A stretch of DNA of 41,189 bases from an uncultured Prevotella sp. (GCA_927910885.1 CAKMOD010000052.1:1-41189), one strand, 5' to 3'. Positions 1 to 9,303 are shown, numbered from the stretch's first letter. Numbers and translations are program-made. Notes: generated from the letters alone by a model not told the origin.

Positions 1-1
1 A

Positions 2-121
2 GACATGGGTGGTACTCATTGCCAATCTGCTTTGTACCGTTATCTCCAGAATGATAAAAAGAAACGTATCCTTCTCGCAGCTGGTAACCATGCTGAGGCT
101 CACACTGATGTATTACACTGA
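2..121 (+). CDS. C-terminal fragment of an unidentified protein
   Basis: The window opens inside a plus-strand reading frame that encodes 39 residues, beginning DMGGTHCQSALYRY and ending AHTDVLH before a TGA. I do not recognise the family from this tail. The frame is open to the window edge, and a hairpin at 241-272 lies downstream, which fits the 3' end of a real gene. It converges with the minus-strand fbp operon. Neighbouring upstream sequence is needed to name it. Confidence 0.5.
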   Translation, partial: DMGGTHCQSALYRYLQNDKKKRILLAAGNHAEAHTDVLH

Positions 122-240
122 TTTCATCTCATTTATGGAAATCCACAAAATGATGAACTCATCATAATAGCTGAAAAGGCAAATTCACCACCAAAAGAAC
201 TAGACTTATTTGATTAGGGGGCTTGGATTTCAAAAAAGAA

Positions 241-272
241 TGCGGAATTACCTATATAAAGGCAATTCCGCA
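241..272 (+). terminator. Hairpin downstream of the partial gene
   Basis: The arms TGCGGAATT and AATTCCGCA are perfectly complementary and the stem extends by a few more pairs. The hairpin is preceded by an A-run and followed by AGGATTTATATG, so it could end transcription from the upstream gene, although the T-tract is weak. The 295-base interval 122-416 holds only this hairpin and the fbp terminator; I see no gene in it. Confidence 0.5.
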
Positions 273-367
273 AGGATTTATATGTTATTTGAGTTTTACC
301 GGACAGCAATAATTCAAATTATAAAGTTTAGATTTCAAAGGTTATTGTTCATAGCTCATAGAAAAAT

Positions 368-402
368 AACAGAAGGGACACACATTGTGCATCCCTTCTG
401 TT
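368..402 (-). terminator. Terminator of the fbp operon
   Basis: Perfect 11-base arms AACAGAAGGGA and TCCCTTCTGTT surround a loop that can itself pair as CACA/TGTG. On the minus strand the hairpin is followed by ATTTTTCTATG, the U-rich tract expected of an intrinsic terminator. It starts 14 bases past the fbp stop codon. Confidence 0.8.
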
Positions 403-416
403 TGTCTTATGTGTGT

Positions 417-2429
417 TTATGCCTTTGGTGGAGTCTTACGCTCATGCTCGGTGAGGAAGCCACAGCGGTAAGCATAGAGAAGCTCTTTGAGGGCTTCAAT
501 CTGCAGACGGAGTTCAGTACCCTTGTCGGTGTCTTCCACACGCAGGCGCTGTTGGTTCATCTCAACAATCTGAATGGTTGAAACAATGTCTGTTCCTCGT
601 TCGATAGCATCTTCTGTTGATGTGAAAGGCTCATGCTGTACGAGCTGGAAGCCACGTGAGTGATAGACGAGGGTATAGCCTGCAATACCCGTTTCCTTGT
701 GGTAGGCTTGAGAGAAACCACCATCAATCACCATCAGTTTACCGTTTGCCTTGATAGGATTCTCGCCCTTGACAACGTGAACAGGGACGTGACCATTGAT
801 AACGTGACGGTTAGGAAGTGGTACATCAAACTCATCTAAAATCATATCTACAATCTCCTCGTTGTCGCGCATCCCAAAGTAGTAGCCCTTCTCCTCGTGG
901 TGCGTCTCCTTTTCTGCAATGAAATAGCGTTCGAAAGTAGCCATCTTTGCTTTGTCGAAGAGCGGACTATCTGGTCCACACCAAAGGAAGAGGAAGAAGT
1001 CGATAGCATCTTGACGCTCTTCATCTGTCTGCAGTTCGTTATTTGTCTGGAAGGCAGAACGAATCTTCATACCCGTCTGATAGAGTAGTTCCTTACCTTT
1101 CAACTTCACACCTGGACCAATCTCAACCTCTTTCAGTTTGCCCTCTTTCGTGAGTGGGATAGAAGCATGATAAAGGAGATTATGGTTGAAGACGTTATAC
1201 ATACAGCCATGACGGAGCAGAGAACGAATATGACTGCGCAACTTCTCACTGCCGGTAAACGACTGATGAAGACGGTCGATGAGTGCCTGCTCAGCCTCTG
1301 TAAGCTGCTCTGGATTCTTTGGGTCGATGGTTGGGAAGTTGCATGAACACATCTTATATTCCTTACCATCAAGGGTAATCGTACCCTTCTTGTAGTCGAT
1401 AGCTTTGAGTAAACGACGGTCGTTCATCTTCCAAAGCGGATGACGGCTAATCATCTGTGACTCAATCTTAAACTGAAGGATGCTGATAGCCTTGTGCATC
1501 TGTGCTGTCAGAGCCTTGCTACGCTCATCGAGTGGATTGTCTTTTGGTACCTTAGGCATGAACTCCTCGCATGGATCATCACCATATACGTCCATTGCAA
1601 AGGTAGCCAACTGAATAAGGTTGATACCATATCCATCCTCAATGGTAGCCATATTGGCATAACGCAGAGCTATACGAATAACATTACAGATACAAGCATC
1701 GTTACCAGCACAGGCTCCCATCCACAAGATATCATGGTTTCCCCATGTGATATCCCAGTTGTGATAGTTCTTCAAGGTGTCCATAACGATGTGAGCACCT
1801 GGTCCACGATCGTACACATCACCTAAGATATGCAGTTGGTCAATGACTAATCGCTGGATTACCTCACAGATTGCAATGATAAAGTCGTCAGCTCGTCCAG
1901 TAGAGATAATTGTCTTGATAATCGCACTCACATAGTCGGTCTTGTCTTTATCGTCTGCATGTTCGTGCAGTAACTCTTGGATGATATAAGAGAAATCATC
2001 TGGCAAAGACTTCCGAACCTTTGAGCGTGTATATTTGCTGGACACATCACGACATACCTCAATCAATCGGTGTATGGTGATATGATACCAGTCTTTGATA
2101 TCCTTTTCCTCTTTCTTAACGAGCTCCAACTTTTGTTCTGGATAATAGATCAGTGTACAAAGCTCTTGCTTTTCAATGTTTCTTAGTCTTTCACCAAAGA
2201 GCTCATTCACCTTTCTCTTAATATTACCAGAGGCATTTTTAAGCACGTGTTGGAATGCTTGATACTCACCATGAATGTCGGCAAGGAAGTGTTCTGTACC
2301 CTTAGGGAGGTGTGCAATAGCCTCAAGGTTGATAATCTCAGTTGTAGCGTCTGCAATATTTGGGAACGACTTTGCTAATAGTCGTAAATAACGTTCATCC
2401 TTTTTTAAATCGTATTTCTTATGTGTCAT
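417..2429 (-). CDS. fbp: Class III fructose-1,6-bisphosphatase
   Basis: This 670-residue protein hydrolyses fructose 1,6-bisphosphate to fructose 6-phosphate, the committed step of gluconeogenesis. It belongs to the class III type, which carries a calcineurin-like metallophosphatase core unlike the E. coli class I enzyme. Metal-site motifs are visible: ADIHGEYQAF near residue 50, GDVYDRGPGAH near 203, WGNHDILWMGA near 228 and NGHVPVHVV near 550. Length is as usual for the family. The start ATG lies 3 bases after the stop of the upstream glycosyltransferase-like gene, so it is probably the last gene of a lysC-lysA-GT-GT-fbp transcript, which ends at the hairpin at 368-402. Confidence 0.95.
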   Translation of the reverse strand: MTHKKYDLKKDERYLRLLAKSFPNIADATTEIINLEAIAHLPKGTEHFLADIHGEYQAFQHVLKNASGNIKRKVNELFGERLRNIEKQELCTLIYYPEQKLELVKKEEKDIKDWYHITIHRLIEVCRDVSSKYTRSKVRKSLPDDFSYIIQELLHEHADDKDKTDYVSAIIKTIISTGRADDFIIAICEVIQRLVIDQLHILGDVYDRGPGAHIVMDTLKNYHNWDITWGNHDILWMGACAGNDACICNVIRIALRYANMATIEDGYGINLIQLATFAMDVYGDDPCEEFMPKVPKDNPLDERSKALTAQMHKAISILQFKIESQMISRHPLWKMNDRRLLKAIDYKKGTITLDGKEYKMCSCNFPTIDPKNPEQLTEAEQALIDRLHQSFTGSEKLRSHIRSLLRHGCMYNVFNHNLLYHASIPLTKEGKLKEVEIGPGVKLKGKELLYQTGMKIRSAFQTNNELQTDEERQDAIDFFLFLWCGPDSPLFDKAKMATFERYFIAEKETHHEEKGYYFGMRDNEEIVDMILDEFDVPLPNRHVINGHVPVHVVKGENPIKANGKLMVIDGGFSQAYHKETGIAGYTLVYHSRGFQLVQHEPFTSTEDAIERGTDIVSTIQIVEMNQQRLRVEDTDKGTELRLQIEALKELLYAYRCGFLTEHERKTPPKA

Positions 2430-2432
2430 GCG

Positions 2433-3590
2433 TTAATGTCTTTGTACGAAATTATTTCTTTTGATGCCCTTTGTTTTCCTGTCATCACGTGGAGGGATAG
2501 GCATGAATCCCTCTTTCAGTAGCACCTTCTCAGCAAGGAGCTGTATGATACGACACGAATAACGGTAGAGGCGGAGGTGGCGGAGCGCGTCTGCAAGTCG
2601 GTCTTCGTCGTAATCATTATACTTTATAACTGTGTATAAATCAGCCAACAACCGTAGGGAAAGTTTTTTCTTTCGTTCTATCTGTCGAGTGTTGGCAATG
2701 ATAGTTGCTATCTTTTTGATGATAGCATCTTCCTTATTGGAGTAATCACTGAGTCGCTGGCGTGTCATAGGCTGGTTGCCTATCACCTTATCTGTGTCAA
2801 CCGATGTCGTTTCTTTGGGCAACAACAATGGGAATCGCTCTATGGCAGCGGTATCGATAGTGGGCGCATTGAGTTGTAAACGGCTGATACTGTTGTCTAC
2901 AATCTCTCTTATTCCTTCGTCATCAGCATAGAGGAAGATTCTTCGCCATTGTTCTGGATTAAGACTTCGAAGGTTAAGAAGTTGGTCACTGGGCAAGAGA
3001 TTATGGGTTGTCTCTTGTGCTAAACCAACGTGTAATAGACTTGGAACTGCATCTTTCTCCATTGCTGTCATGGCGAATTGATAGCGTGTGTCAAGTACTT
3101 TACGATAGAAAGAAATCGTTTGCCGCGCCATTTCGTCATCATTCAACGAACTGTTTAGAACGCTATCTTGTACGATGTCAATGCGTTGTGTCCATCCTAA
3201 CTTTAGTATGTCCTGCCTTTCTTGCTCGTTAGTCACAAGGAGAGCATCCATACCTCGCACCATCTTCGCTTGATAGAGTAGCGTCTTTATCTTCTTAGTA
3301 GACTTTTGCTCTGTCGTTCTTGCTTTTTCATCAAGTGCCCAATGTGGTGAGAACACTACCGCACACTGCTTTTTAGCAGCACAATTAGCATGTGTGGCAG
3401 CTTTGCGTTCCCAACAGGTATGAATATGAACGATGTCAGGTTGGAAGTCAGCAAGGAGTTTTTTGAAATCCCCTTGTTGTGTAATCGTCTTGACATCAGC
3501 ATATTCTTTCTGCGCTGTGGTGAGTCGTAGAAAGTAATCAGAAAGCAGATTGCCTGCCTTTATGCTGTCTATGTAATGGATGATGCGCAT
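2433..3590 (-). CDS. GT4-like glycosyltransferase with atypical C-terminal half
   Basis: The 385-residue product starts MRIIHYIDSIKAGNLL, like the first Rossmann strand of GT-B (family 4) glycosyltransferases. It has the typical DIVHIHTCWERKA segment near residue 73 and a VRGMDALLVTNEQ segment that resembles the linker before the second domain. The second half, from about residue 170, does not show the usual GT4 donor-site region with an E-x7-E motif. It looks largely helical and charged, with KKIATIIANTRQIERKKK. Function may therefore differ from a normal transferase. The gene directly abuts the next upstream gene, a GT2-like membrane protein (its stop ends at 3591), which suggests tight co-expression. 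The sugar substrate is unknown. Confidence 0.7.
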   Translation of the reverse strand: MRIIHYIDSIKAGNLLSDYFLRLTTAQKEYADVKTITQQGDFKKLLADFQPDIVHIHTCWERKAATHANCAAKKQCAVVFSPHWALDEKARTTEQKSTKKIKTLLYQAKMVRGMDALLVTNEQERQDILKLGWTQRIDIVQDSVLNSSLNDDEMARQTISFYRKVLDTRYQFAMTAMEKDAVPSLLHVGLAQETTHNLLPSDQLLNLRSLNPEQWRRIFLYADDEGIREIVDNSISRLQLNAPTIDTAAIERFPLLLPKETTSVDTDKVIGNQPMTRQRLSDYSNKEDAIIKKIATIIANTRQIERKKKLSLRLLADLYTVIKYNDYDEDRLADALRHLRLYRYSCRIIQLLAEKVLLKEGFMPIPPRDDRKTKGIKRNNFVQRH

Positions 3591-4829
3591 TTATAGTTTG
3601 TGAGATATGAAGTCATACTTGTCTGCACGATGGTATTTTAGCTTATAACCAAGGTGCTTCCATGCGATAGCAATCTCGTATGGGATAATCTTCCATGCTG
3701 GAATATCTATATCAAAATGTCTCAGTGCTTTCTTTCCAATGACTAAGCGCAGAATGATAGAGATGATAAGGGATAGTCCTGCAGCGATAGAAATCGTCCA
3801 CATACCCAATAGGAGCGAGACTACAAGTGCAATACATTGCACGAGGTAGTTGCCATGTAATGCCGTTTGGTCGACATAAGGGAGGAAACGATGCTGTGGT
3901 GTTCGTTCCAAGTGTTGGCGATTCTCCATATAGAAAAGGTGTGTACCGAGCCAAACCTTCTCTGTTGGTTCCTCTTCTATGAGTGTTCCCTCAAACGAAT
4001 TTTCAAACGCAAGGTTGTTACCACTTGCATATTTGTTTACAGTGAAGTCGTATTCTCCACGTATATACTTGAGGTTTCCACGGAATCCTTCCTCACGTAA
4101 GAAGTGACTCTTACGGAAGGCTAAAGCATTAAACGGGCACGCGTATGCCTTATTATGCTGATATTCACACATAAAATAGCGTGCCAAATAATGTCTTTCG
4201 AAGTGTCGATAAGCGGGTGTTTCATCCTCATAACGAGTATAGCCCACAACGAGTTCTTTGTCTTCTTGGCAGTTTCTGGCTATAGCTTGCAGCCAGTTAT
4301 CACCCGTTGGATAGCAACAGATGTCAGCCATTATCACCCAATCATACTTCGCAGCCTTCACTCCTAATGTTATAGCAAGCTTCTTCTTGCTCATATAACG
4401 TGATGATTCAGGGATGAAGGTGGTGTATAGATGTGAGTTAGATGCAAAGCGTTTCAATACATCACTCGTCTCATGATCATTCTGTGGAGCCACAACAATC
4501 ACCTGAAAGTCTGCTGGATAGTCCTGATTCAGATAGAGTGGGAGATTCTTTGCAAGCTCCTGCGCATTGTCATGGGGTGTAAAGATAATCGAGATAGGAG
4601 GTAAAGTTGGGAGTTGTTCTTCAATGACAATTGGCTCCGTTATCGTTTCATTCTCCTCCTCTATACGCTCATCTTCCTTACTTATTTCTTCACTTTCGGT
4701 AGTAGAAGTAGGCACACCATACTCTGCAATCCTTACTTTTCGGAAGAAAGGATTGAGCAATGAGGTCAGCAATGCTATGAGAATCAGCACTACTGAGACG
4801 ATGATGGTCGTATTATCAAAAGTGAACAT
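3591..4829 (-). CDS. Membrane-anchored GT2-like glycosyltransferase
   Basis: The 412-residue protein has an N-terminal membrane segment (about residues 8-26), an acidic linker rich in Glu, a GT-A fold family 2 domain (about 72-300) and two closely spaced C-terminal membrane segments (about 330-370). GT2 hallmarks are PPISIIFTPHDNAQ and QDYPADFQVIVV. The position that normally reads DADC or a similar DxD motif reads MADICCYPTGDNW, so the canonical metal-binding acid pair is changed. It sits between lysA and the GT4-like gene on the same strand, 19 bases after lysA. A cell-surface polysaccharide role is inferred from the family and not proven. Confidence 0.75.
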   Translation of the reverse strand: MFTFDNTTIIVSVVLILIALLTSLLNPFFRKVRIAEYGVPTSTTESEEISKEDERIEEENETITEPIVIEEQLPTLPPISIIFTPHDNAQELAKNLPLYLNQDYPADFQVIVVAPQNDHETSDVLKRFASNSHLYTTFIPESSRYMSKKKLAITLGVKAAKYDWVIMADICCYPTGDNWLQAIARNCQEDKELVVGYTRYEDETPAYRHFERHYLARYFMCEYQHNKAYACPFNALAFRKSHFLREEGFRGNLKYIRGEYDFTVNKYASGNNLAFENSFEGTLIEEEPTEKVWLGTHLFYMENRQHLERTPQHRFLPYVDQTALHGNYLVQCIALVVSLLLGMWTISIAAGLSLIISIILRLVIGKKALRHFDIDIPAWKIIPYEIAIAWKHLGYKLKYHRADKYDFISHKL

Positions 4830-4848
4830 CTATTCGTTTTATTATTGA

Positions 4849-6006
4849 TTATAGTTCGTCTGAGGTATAGCCTACTGGCAGTTTCCTACAATTATATTGC
4901 GAAGCCATGATTTCTCCGTATGCTCCGGCAGAGCGCATCGCAATCAAGTCGCCTCGATGAACGGTGTTAAGTTCGATTTCTTTTGCGAAGACATCACTCG
5001 ATTCGCAAATCGGTCCTACCACATCATAAGCGTGTAAAGCGTCATCGCTCGATAGATTTTCTATCTTATGGCTTGCCTGATAGAGAGCAGGACGAATCAA
5101 GTCGGTCATTCCTGCATCGACAATCGCAAACTGTTTTGCTGTTCCTTGTTTCACATAAAGGGTGCGAGTGATGAGACTTCCCATCTGTCCTACTACTGCA
5201 CGACCCAATTCAAAGTGGAGCTTCTGTCCTTCTCTTAGTTTCAGATAGCGTGCGAAGGTATAGAAATAAGACTTGAAATCAGGGATAGGGTGTTTGTCAG
5301 GATTGTCATAATCGATGCCCAATCCACCGCCAACATTGATGTTCTTAATCTTTATATTCTCCTGCTCTAAGCCGTCTTGTATCTCGTTGAGACGGCTGCA
5401 GAGATGACGAAAATCAGTCATTTCGAGTAGCTGTGAACCGATATGGAAGTGCAAACCGATAAAGTGGATGTTCGACATCTTACTTGCTGCCAAGATGGTA
5501 AGCAGCATGTCTTGCATGGCAATACCAAACTTATTCTCAGCCAATCCAGTGGTAATCTTCTCGTGTGTATGTGCTCCCACGTCAGGGTTGATACGGAAAC
5601 ATACGTTTGCAATCTTACCCTTTTTCGCAGCTAACTCATTGATAATCTTCAACTCCGAAACACTCTCTACGTTAAAGCAGAATATGTCATGGTCTAATCC
5701 AAGATTGATTTCCCAGTCTGCTTTACCCACACCTGCATAGACAATCTTGTCTGCTGGGAAGCCACAGTCTAAGCAACGCTGTATCTCTCCACCACTTACA
5801 CAATCAGCCCCCATACCTGTTTGCTGGATAATATTCAGCACCTTAGCGTTTGCATTGGCTTTAACCGCATAGTGGACGATGAAGTTTTCATACTTCTTCA
5901 GTTCTTTATTAATCGCCTGTAACGTCTCTCTCAAGAGGTCACAGTCATAATAATAAAACGGAGTTTCAATCTTCTTAAACTTATCTATGGGGAAATTTTG
6001 TACCAT
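4849..6006 (-). CDS. lysA: Diaminopimelate decarboxylase
   Basis: LysA converts meso-diaminopimelate to L-lysine with pyridoxal phosphate, the last step of lysine synthesis. The 385-residue protein has the fold III PLP-lysine motif HYAVKANAN with Lys49, the glycine-rich phosphate-binding motif GGGLGIDYD, HIGSQLLE, and the CESSDVF segment that supplies the active-site Cys at the dimer interface. It begins MVQNFPIDKF and is slightly shorter than many LysA proteins, as is common in Bacteroidota. lysC lies 145 bases upstream on the same strand, so two enzymes of the aspartate-lysine pathway are neighbours. Confidence 0.95.
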   Translation of the reverse strand: MVQNFPIDKFKKIETPFYYYDCDLLRETLQAINKELKKYENFIVHYAVKANANAKVLNIIQQTGMGADCVSGGEIQRCLDCGFPADKIVYAGVGKADWEINLGLDHDIFCFNVESVSELKIINELAAKKGKIANVCFRINPDVGAHTHEKITTGLAENKFGIAMQDMLLTILAASKMSNIHFIGLHFHIGSQLLEMTDFRHLCSRLNEIQDGLEQENIKIKNINVGGGLGIDYDNPDKHPIPDFKSYFYTFARYLKLREGQKLHFELGRAVVGQMGSLITRTLYVKQGTAKQFAIVDAGMTDLIRPALYQASHKIENLSSDDALHAYDVVGPICESSDVFAKEIELNTVHRGDLIAMRSAGAYGEIMASQYNCRKLPVGYTSDEL

Positions 6007-6040
6007 GTGTATTGTGTCGTGATGTGATGTTTATCTGAGT

Positions 6041-6116
6041 TGTAGAGGGGACATACGCCCTCATATATCCAGTTGTCTGCTTCCTGCAATGACTGGCGAG
6101 GGCGTTCGTCCCTACA
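6041..6116. repeat. REP-like palindrome between lysC and lysA
   Basis: Left arm TGTAGAGGGGACATACGCCC (continuing TC) and right arm GAGGGCGTTCGTCCCTACA are imperfect inverted repeats. An inner CCAGT/ACTGG stem lies between them. The GC content and palindromic form contrast with the AT-rich surroundings and match the style of bacterial repetitive extragenic palindromes. It could moderate lysC-lysA read-through, which is an inference. Confidence 0.6.
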
Positions 6117-6151
6117 ATAAATACTTATTGTTAGTTTATCAGTTCTTTCTT

Positions 6152-7468
6152 TTAGTTAAAAAGCACGTTTGACAATGACTGTAAAGCACGCTGCTTGTCA
6201 GCCTCACGAATCAAGAAAGAGATGTTGTAGTTGCTTCCACCGTAGCTAATCATACGTACTGGGATATCCTTCATTGCGTCAGTTGCCAATGTTTCAAAGC
6301 CAACGTTGCTCCAATCAAGGTCGCCAACAACGCAGACAATACACATCTCTGTGTCAACGGTTACAGTGCCATACTTCTTCAACTCATCAACAATCTCAGC
6401 CAAATGGCTATTGTTCTCGATGGTCATTGACACACCCACCTCACTGGTAGTAATCATGTCAATAGAAGTCTGATAGCTCTCGAAGATTTCAAATACTTTA
6501 CGTAAGAAGCCCGATGCACCTAACATACGACTTGACTTAATCTTGATAGCAGTGATATTGTCTTTGGCTGCAACAGCCTTAATCTTTCTTCTCACCAATG
6601 TGTTATTGATGATAGTACCCTCTGCATCTGGATCCATTGTGTTCTTTAGACGAACTGGAATACCCGCATACTTAGCAGGCTGAACGCAAGTAGGGTGGAG
6701 AATCTTTGCACCGAAGTAAGCCAACTCCGATGCTTCTTCAAAGTTCAGCTGGCGTACAGCCTCTGTCTTCTCAACAACACGTGGGTCATTGTTGTGCATA
6801 CCATCGATATCTGTCCATATCTGAATCTCCTCTGCGTTGATAGCTGCACCCACAAGTGAAGCGGTATAGTCAGAACCACCACGCTGCAAGTTGTCTACCT
6901 CACCGTAAGCGTTACGGCAGATGAAGCCCTGTGTGATATAGATCTGATAGCCCTGATTCTCATCCATAATCGCTGTCAGATGCTCTTTGATATACTGTCC
7001 GTCAGGCTCTGCATTCTTGTCAGTGCGCATGAAGTCGAGTGCAGAAAGTAATGTTGCTTTGATTCCCTGCTCCTGCAGATAGTTTACAACCATGTTGGTT
7101 GAGAGAATCTCACCCTGTGCAACGATACTCTTTTCCTCAAACGAGGTGAACAAATCCTTTGTGAAGGTACGCAAGTAGTTGAATTCTTCACTCAAAAACT
7201 GACGTGTCTTCTGCTTATATTCCTCAGTAGAATAAAGTTCCTCAACGTGGCCAAGATATTTCTGCTCGAGGTTGTTGATCAGTTCGTTTGCTCCCTCTGG
7301 ATTCTTACGATAGAGGTAATCAGATATTTCTATCAGTGTGTTTGTCGTTCCACTCATTGCGGAGAGCACGATAAATGTAGGTTCTCCTGACTTTGTTATC
7401 AAGGAAGCTACACCCTTCATACGTTCTGGTGAACCAACGGATGTACCTCCAAATTTCATTACTTTCAT
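6152..7468 (-). CDS. lysC: Aspartate kinase
   Basis: This enzyme phosphorylates L-aspartate, the first step toward lysine, threonine and methionine. The N-terminus carries KVMKFGGTSVGS, followed by FIVLSAMSGTTN and later the GGSDYTASLVGA catalytic region. The C-terminus carries two ACT-type regulatory segments (DNITAIKIKSSRM and later MCIVCVVGDLDW), consistent with feedback control by an amino acid. I chose the ATG at 7468 (438 residues). The frame is open further to 7540, but that extension overlaps the upstream ftsE-like gene and lies outside the conserved domain; ATG 7471 is equally possible. It is probably co-transcribed with the ftsE-like gene and lysA. Confidence 0.93.
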   Translation of the reverse strand: MKVMKFGGTSVGSPERMKGVASLITKSGEPTFIVLSAMSGTTNTLIEISDYLYRKNPEGANELINNLEQKYLGHVEELYSTEEYKQKTRQFLSEEFNYLRTFTKDLFTSFEEKSIVAQGEILSTNMVVNYLQEQGIKATLLSALDFMRTDKNAEPDGQYIKEHLTAIMDENQGYQIYITQGFICRNAYGEVDNLQRGGSDYTASLVGAAINAEEIQIWTDIDGMHNNDPRVVEKTEAVRQLNFEEASELAYFGAKILHPTCVQPAKYAGIPVRLKNTMDPDAEGTIINNTLVRRKIKAVAAKDNITAIKIKSSRMLGASGFLRKVFEIFESYQTSIDMITTSEVGVSMTIENNSHLAEIVDELKKYGTVTVDTEMCIVCVVGDLDWSNVGFETLATDAMKDIPVRMISYGGSNYNISFLIREADKQRALQSLSNVLFN

Positions 7469-7514
7469 CATCTTCAATCTTTCTAAATGTGGATTTATGC
7501 TGAGTTCTATGCGC

Positions 7515-8261
7515 TTAATCGTTTTGTTCTGACTCGTCAATCGTCTCTACTGGAGCCGTCTCTTCTGCTAATTCGCAAACTTCTTTCTTGTCGGTGAGTA
7601 GGTGAAGTTCGCCCTCATGACAACGATAAACCTTACCAGGGAACTGGTCAATGAGGTTGATGTTATGGGTAGACATGATAACCGTTGTGCCTGCTTGGCA
7701 TGAGTCTTTGAGAATGCTAACAATGTTCGCAGCCGTCTCTGGGTCAAGATTACCCGTAGGCTCATCGGCAATAATAATCTTAGGGGTGTTCAGCAAGGCG
7801 CGTGCAATGGCAATACGCTGCTGTTCACCACCAGAGAGTTCACTTGGCATCTTATTCTTCTTGTCGGTCATACCCACCTGTGCCAACACTTCTTCAATGC
7901 GTCGGTCAATCTTCTGTTTGCTGATCCAACCTGTTGCCTGCAAGACAAACTTGAGGTTCTTTGATACAGAGCGGTCATGCAAGAGTTGGAAATCTTGGAA
8001 GATAATACCCATCTGTTTGCGGAGTGCAGGGATACGACTACGCTTAATGTTAGGCATACTCTCGTCGAGAACAACAGCCTTCTCAGCATCTTCGCTGTCA
8101 ATATCTAATTCGCCATAGATGGTTTTCAATAGCGAACTCTTGCCCGAACCAACACGGCCGATGAGATAGATAAACTCTCCTGTTTCTGCCTGAAAGTCAA
8201 CATCTTTCAGAATTAAGCGTTCATCTTGATATATGTTTACCTTCTTGTAGTCTATTAACAT
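7515..8261 (-). CDS. ftsE: FtsE-like ABC transporter ATP-binding protein
   Basis: The 248-residue ATPase shows Walker A GRVGSGKS (35-42), Q-loop FQDFQLL, signature LSGGEQQR (142-149), Walker B IIIADEP (162-168) and the switch His in STHNINL. The ADEPTGNLDP sequence and the short single-domain form match FtsE/LolD-type ATPases. FtsE pairs with the membrane protein FtsX to couple cell-wall hydrolases to division. No ftsX gene is in this window, so the FtsE assignment rests on resemblance only. Residues 52-66 form a small acidic insertion. The Asp/Glu-rich C-terminal tail of about 20 residues is also unusual. The gene leads into lysC, with 46 bases between them. Confidence 0.8.
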   Translation of the reverse strand: MLIDYKKVNIYQDERLILKDVDFQAETGEFIYLIGRVGSGKSSLLKTIYGELDIDSEDAEKAVVLDESMPNIKRSRIPALRKQMGIIFQDFQLLHDRSVSKNLKFVLQATGWISKQKIDRRIEEVLAQVGMTDKKNKMPSELSGGEQQRIAIARALLNTPKIIIADEPTGNLDPETAANIVSILKDSCQAGTTVIMSTHNINLIDQFPGKVYRCHEGELHLLTDKKEVCELAEETAPVETIDESEQND

Positions 8262-8334
8262 GATTATCTCTGTATGATTTAGTTATTGTCAATTGATACT
8301 TCTGTCCATTACCTCTTGGCAAGGATTTATTCTG

Positions 8335-8342
8335 CAAAGATA
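8335..8342 (-). promoter_or_regulatory. -7 element upstream of ftsE
   Basis: On the minus strand this reads TATCTTTG, an exact match to the Bacteroidota TAnnTTTG consensus, about 75 bases before the ftsE start. No clear -33 TTTG is seen at the right distance. The interval 8262-8519 otherwise holds no gene that I can support. Confidence 0.5.
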
Positions 8343-8519
8343 CAAAAAAACACTGTAATAGATGCAGGAAATAAGAGGTTTAACGCATTTACACTTTATT
8401 ATGATTGTACAAGAACAACTTTCACAAACCAATATGGCTGTGAAAGCTGATAGAACCCCTACTGTTAGAGGCTCTAATTCACTGAATACTTTCTCATCAG
8501 ACAATTTTAGGTAACGGCA

Positions 8520-9254
8520 TTACTTGCCTTTGGCTGGTCGACGAAATGCGGCTTTCAGCTTATTAGGGAAGTCAACCAACAGGGCTGAATCTTTGAAGTT
8601 AATGTAGATGTCTTCGTTGTTTTTTGTCTTGATATGCGTCACATTCGTATCGTCTGAATGTAAGTATAATAGTACATCCTTCCCTTCTTTTGTCTGGAAA
8701 TGCCCCACATTATTCTCGCCAACTGACATTCCGTTTGTTCTCATCTTTATGTCTGGCACCGTTGCGTTGCCGTCGACTTGTGTAATACTTGCTATCGGTA
8801 TTTCCTTAGCGTATAACCCTTCAATAAACAACGTGTCATTTCTAATCATCGTATTGTTGTCGTACCCTGTGACGGGGAGGGTTCCGATGAGAAGAAGCAC
8901 ACCTAATATCACAATGATAGAGAGCATGAGTACGAGTATAGTCTTCCTCTTCTTCTCTATCTTGTACAGCTGTAACAGCATGTAAACGATAGCTGCAATT
9001 TCTGGAATGAGTATGACGACAAGTTGATAATCTTCCCAATGAAAGGCAAGGCAAGCGAAACCACCGACAAGGATGAAGCTACCTGCCAATATTAGTGCTA
9101 TCTTTATTCTCCTCAATCGTTTAAGTCCTTCCCCACTTTTAAGTTTCGCTTTTGGTATTCTTGACCCAAAATTGATAGAAGAATCTGGTCCAATAGTGCT
9201 TCCGAGAACAATCAGCGGTAAGCTCATCAGTAGTATTATAATGGTGTCTATCAT
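8520..9254 (-). CDS. Membrane protein with PH-like C-terminal region
   Basis: The 244-residue protein has hydrophobic segments near residues 3-20, 51-70, 76-95 and 104-124, so about four membrane helices. A soluble C-terminal part of about 110 residues begins after PVTGYDNN. That part (TLFIEGLYAKEIPIASI, then LLVDFPNKLKAAF) has the strand pattern of bacterial PH-like domains found behind short membrane domains such as DUF3784. This likeness is tentative. It lies 49 bases after the TonB-receptor-like gene on the same strand. The tail RRPAKGK is basic. I do not know its role. Confidence 0.7.
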   Translation of the reverse strand: MIDTIIILLMSLPLIVLGSTIGPDSSINFGSRIPKAKLKSGEGLKRLRRIKIALILAGSFILVGGFACLAFHWEDYQLVVILIPEIAAIVYMLLQLYKIEKKRKTILVLMLSIIVILGVLLLIGTLPVTGYDNNTMIRNDTLFIEGLYAKEIPIASITQVDGNATVPDIKMRTNGMSVGENNVGHFQTKEGKDVLLYLHSDDTNVTHIKTKNNEDIYINFKDSALLVDFPNKLKAAFRRPAKGK

Positions 9255-9303
9255 ATCTCAACTTATATTAATTTTATTTATGCAATATCAATCAACTTAG
9301 TTA

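Noticed and set aside
210..581. 123-codon plus-strand frame
   Set aside because: It runs through two terminator hairpins and antisense into fbp; it is a chance frame.
7469..7514. Lysine riboswitch before lysC
   Set aside because: Only 46 bases separate lysC from the upstream gene, too short for the known lysine riboswitch.
7469..7540. Upstream extension of lysC
   Set aside because: The extra residues overlap the ftsE-like gene and precede the conserved KFGGTS start of the kinase.
8289..8504. 71-codon minus-strand frame
   Set aside because: It overlaps the ftsE promoter element, and its composition looks random with many Cys residues and no domain.
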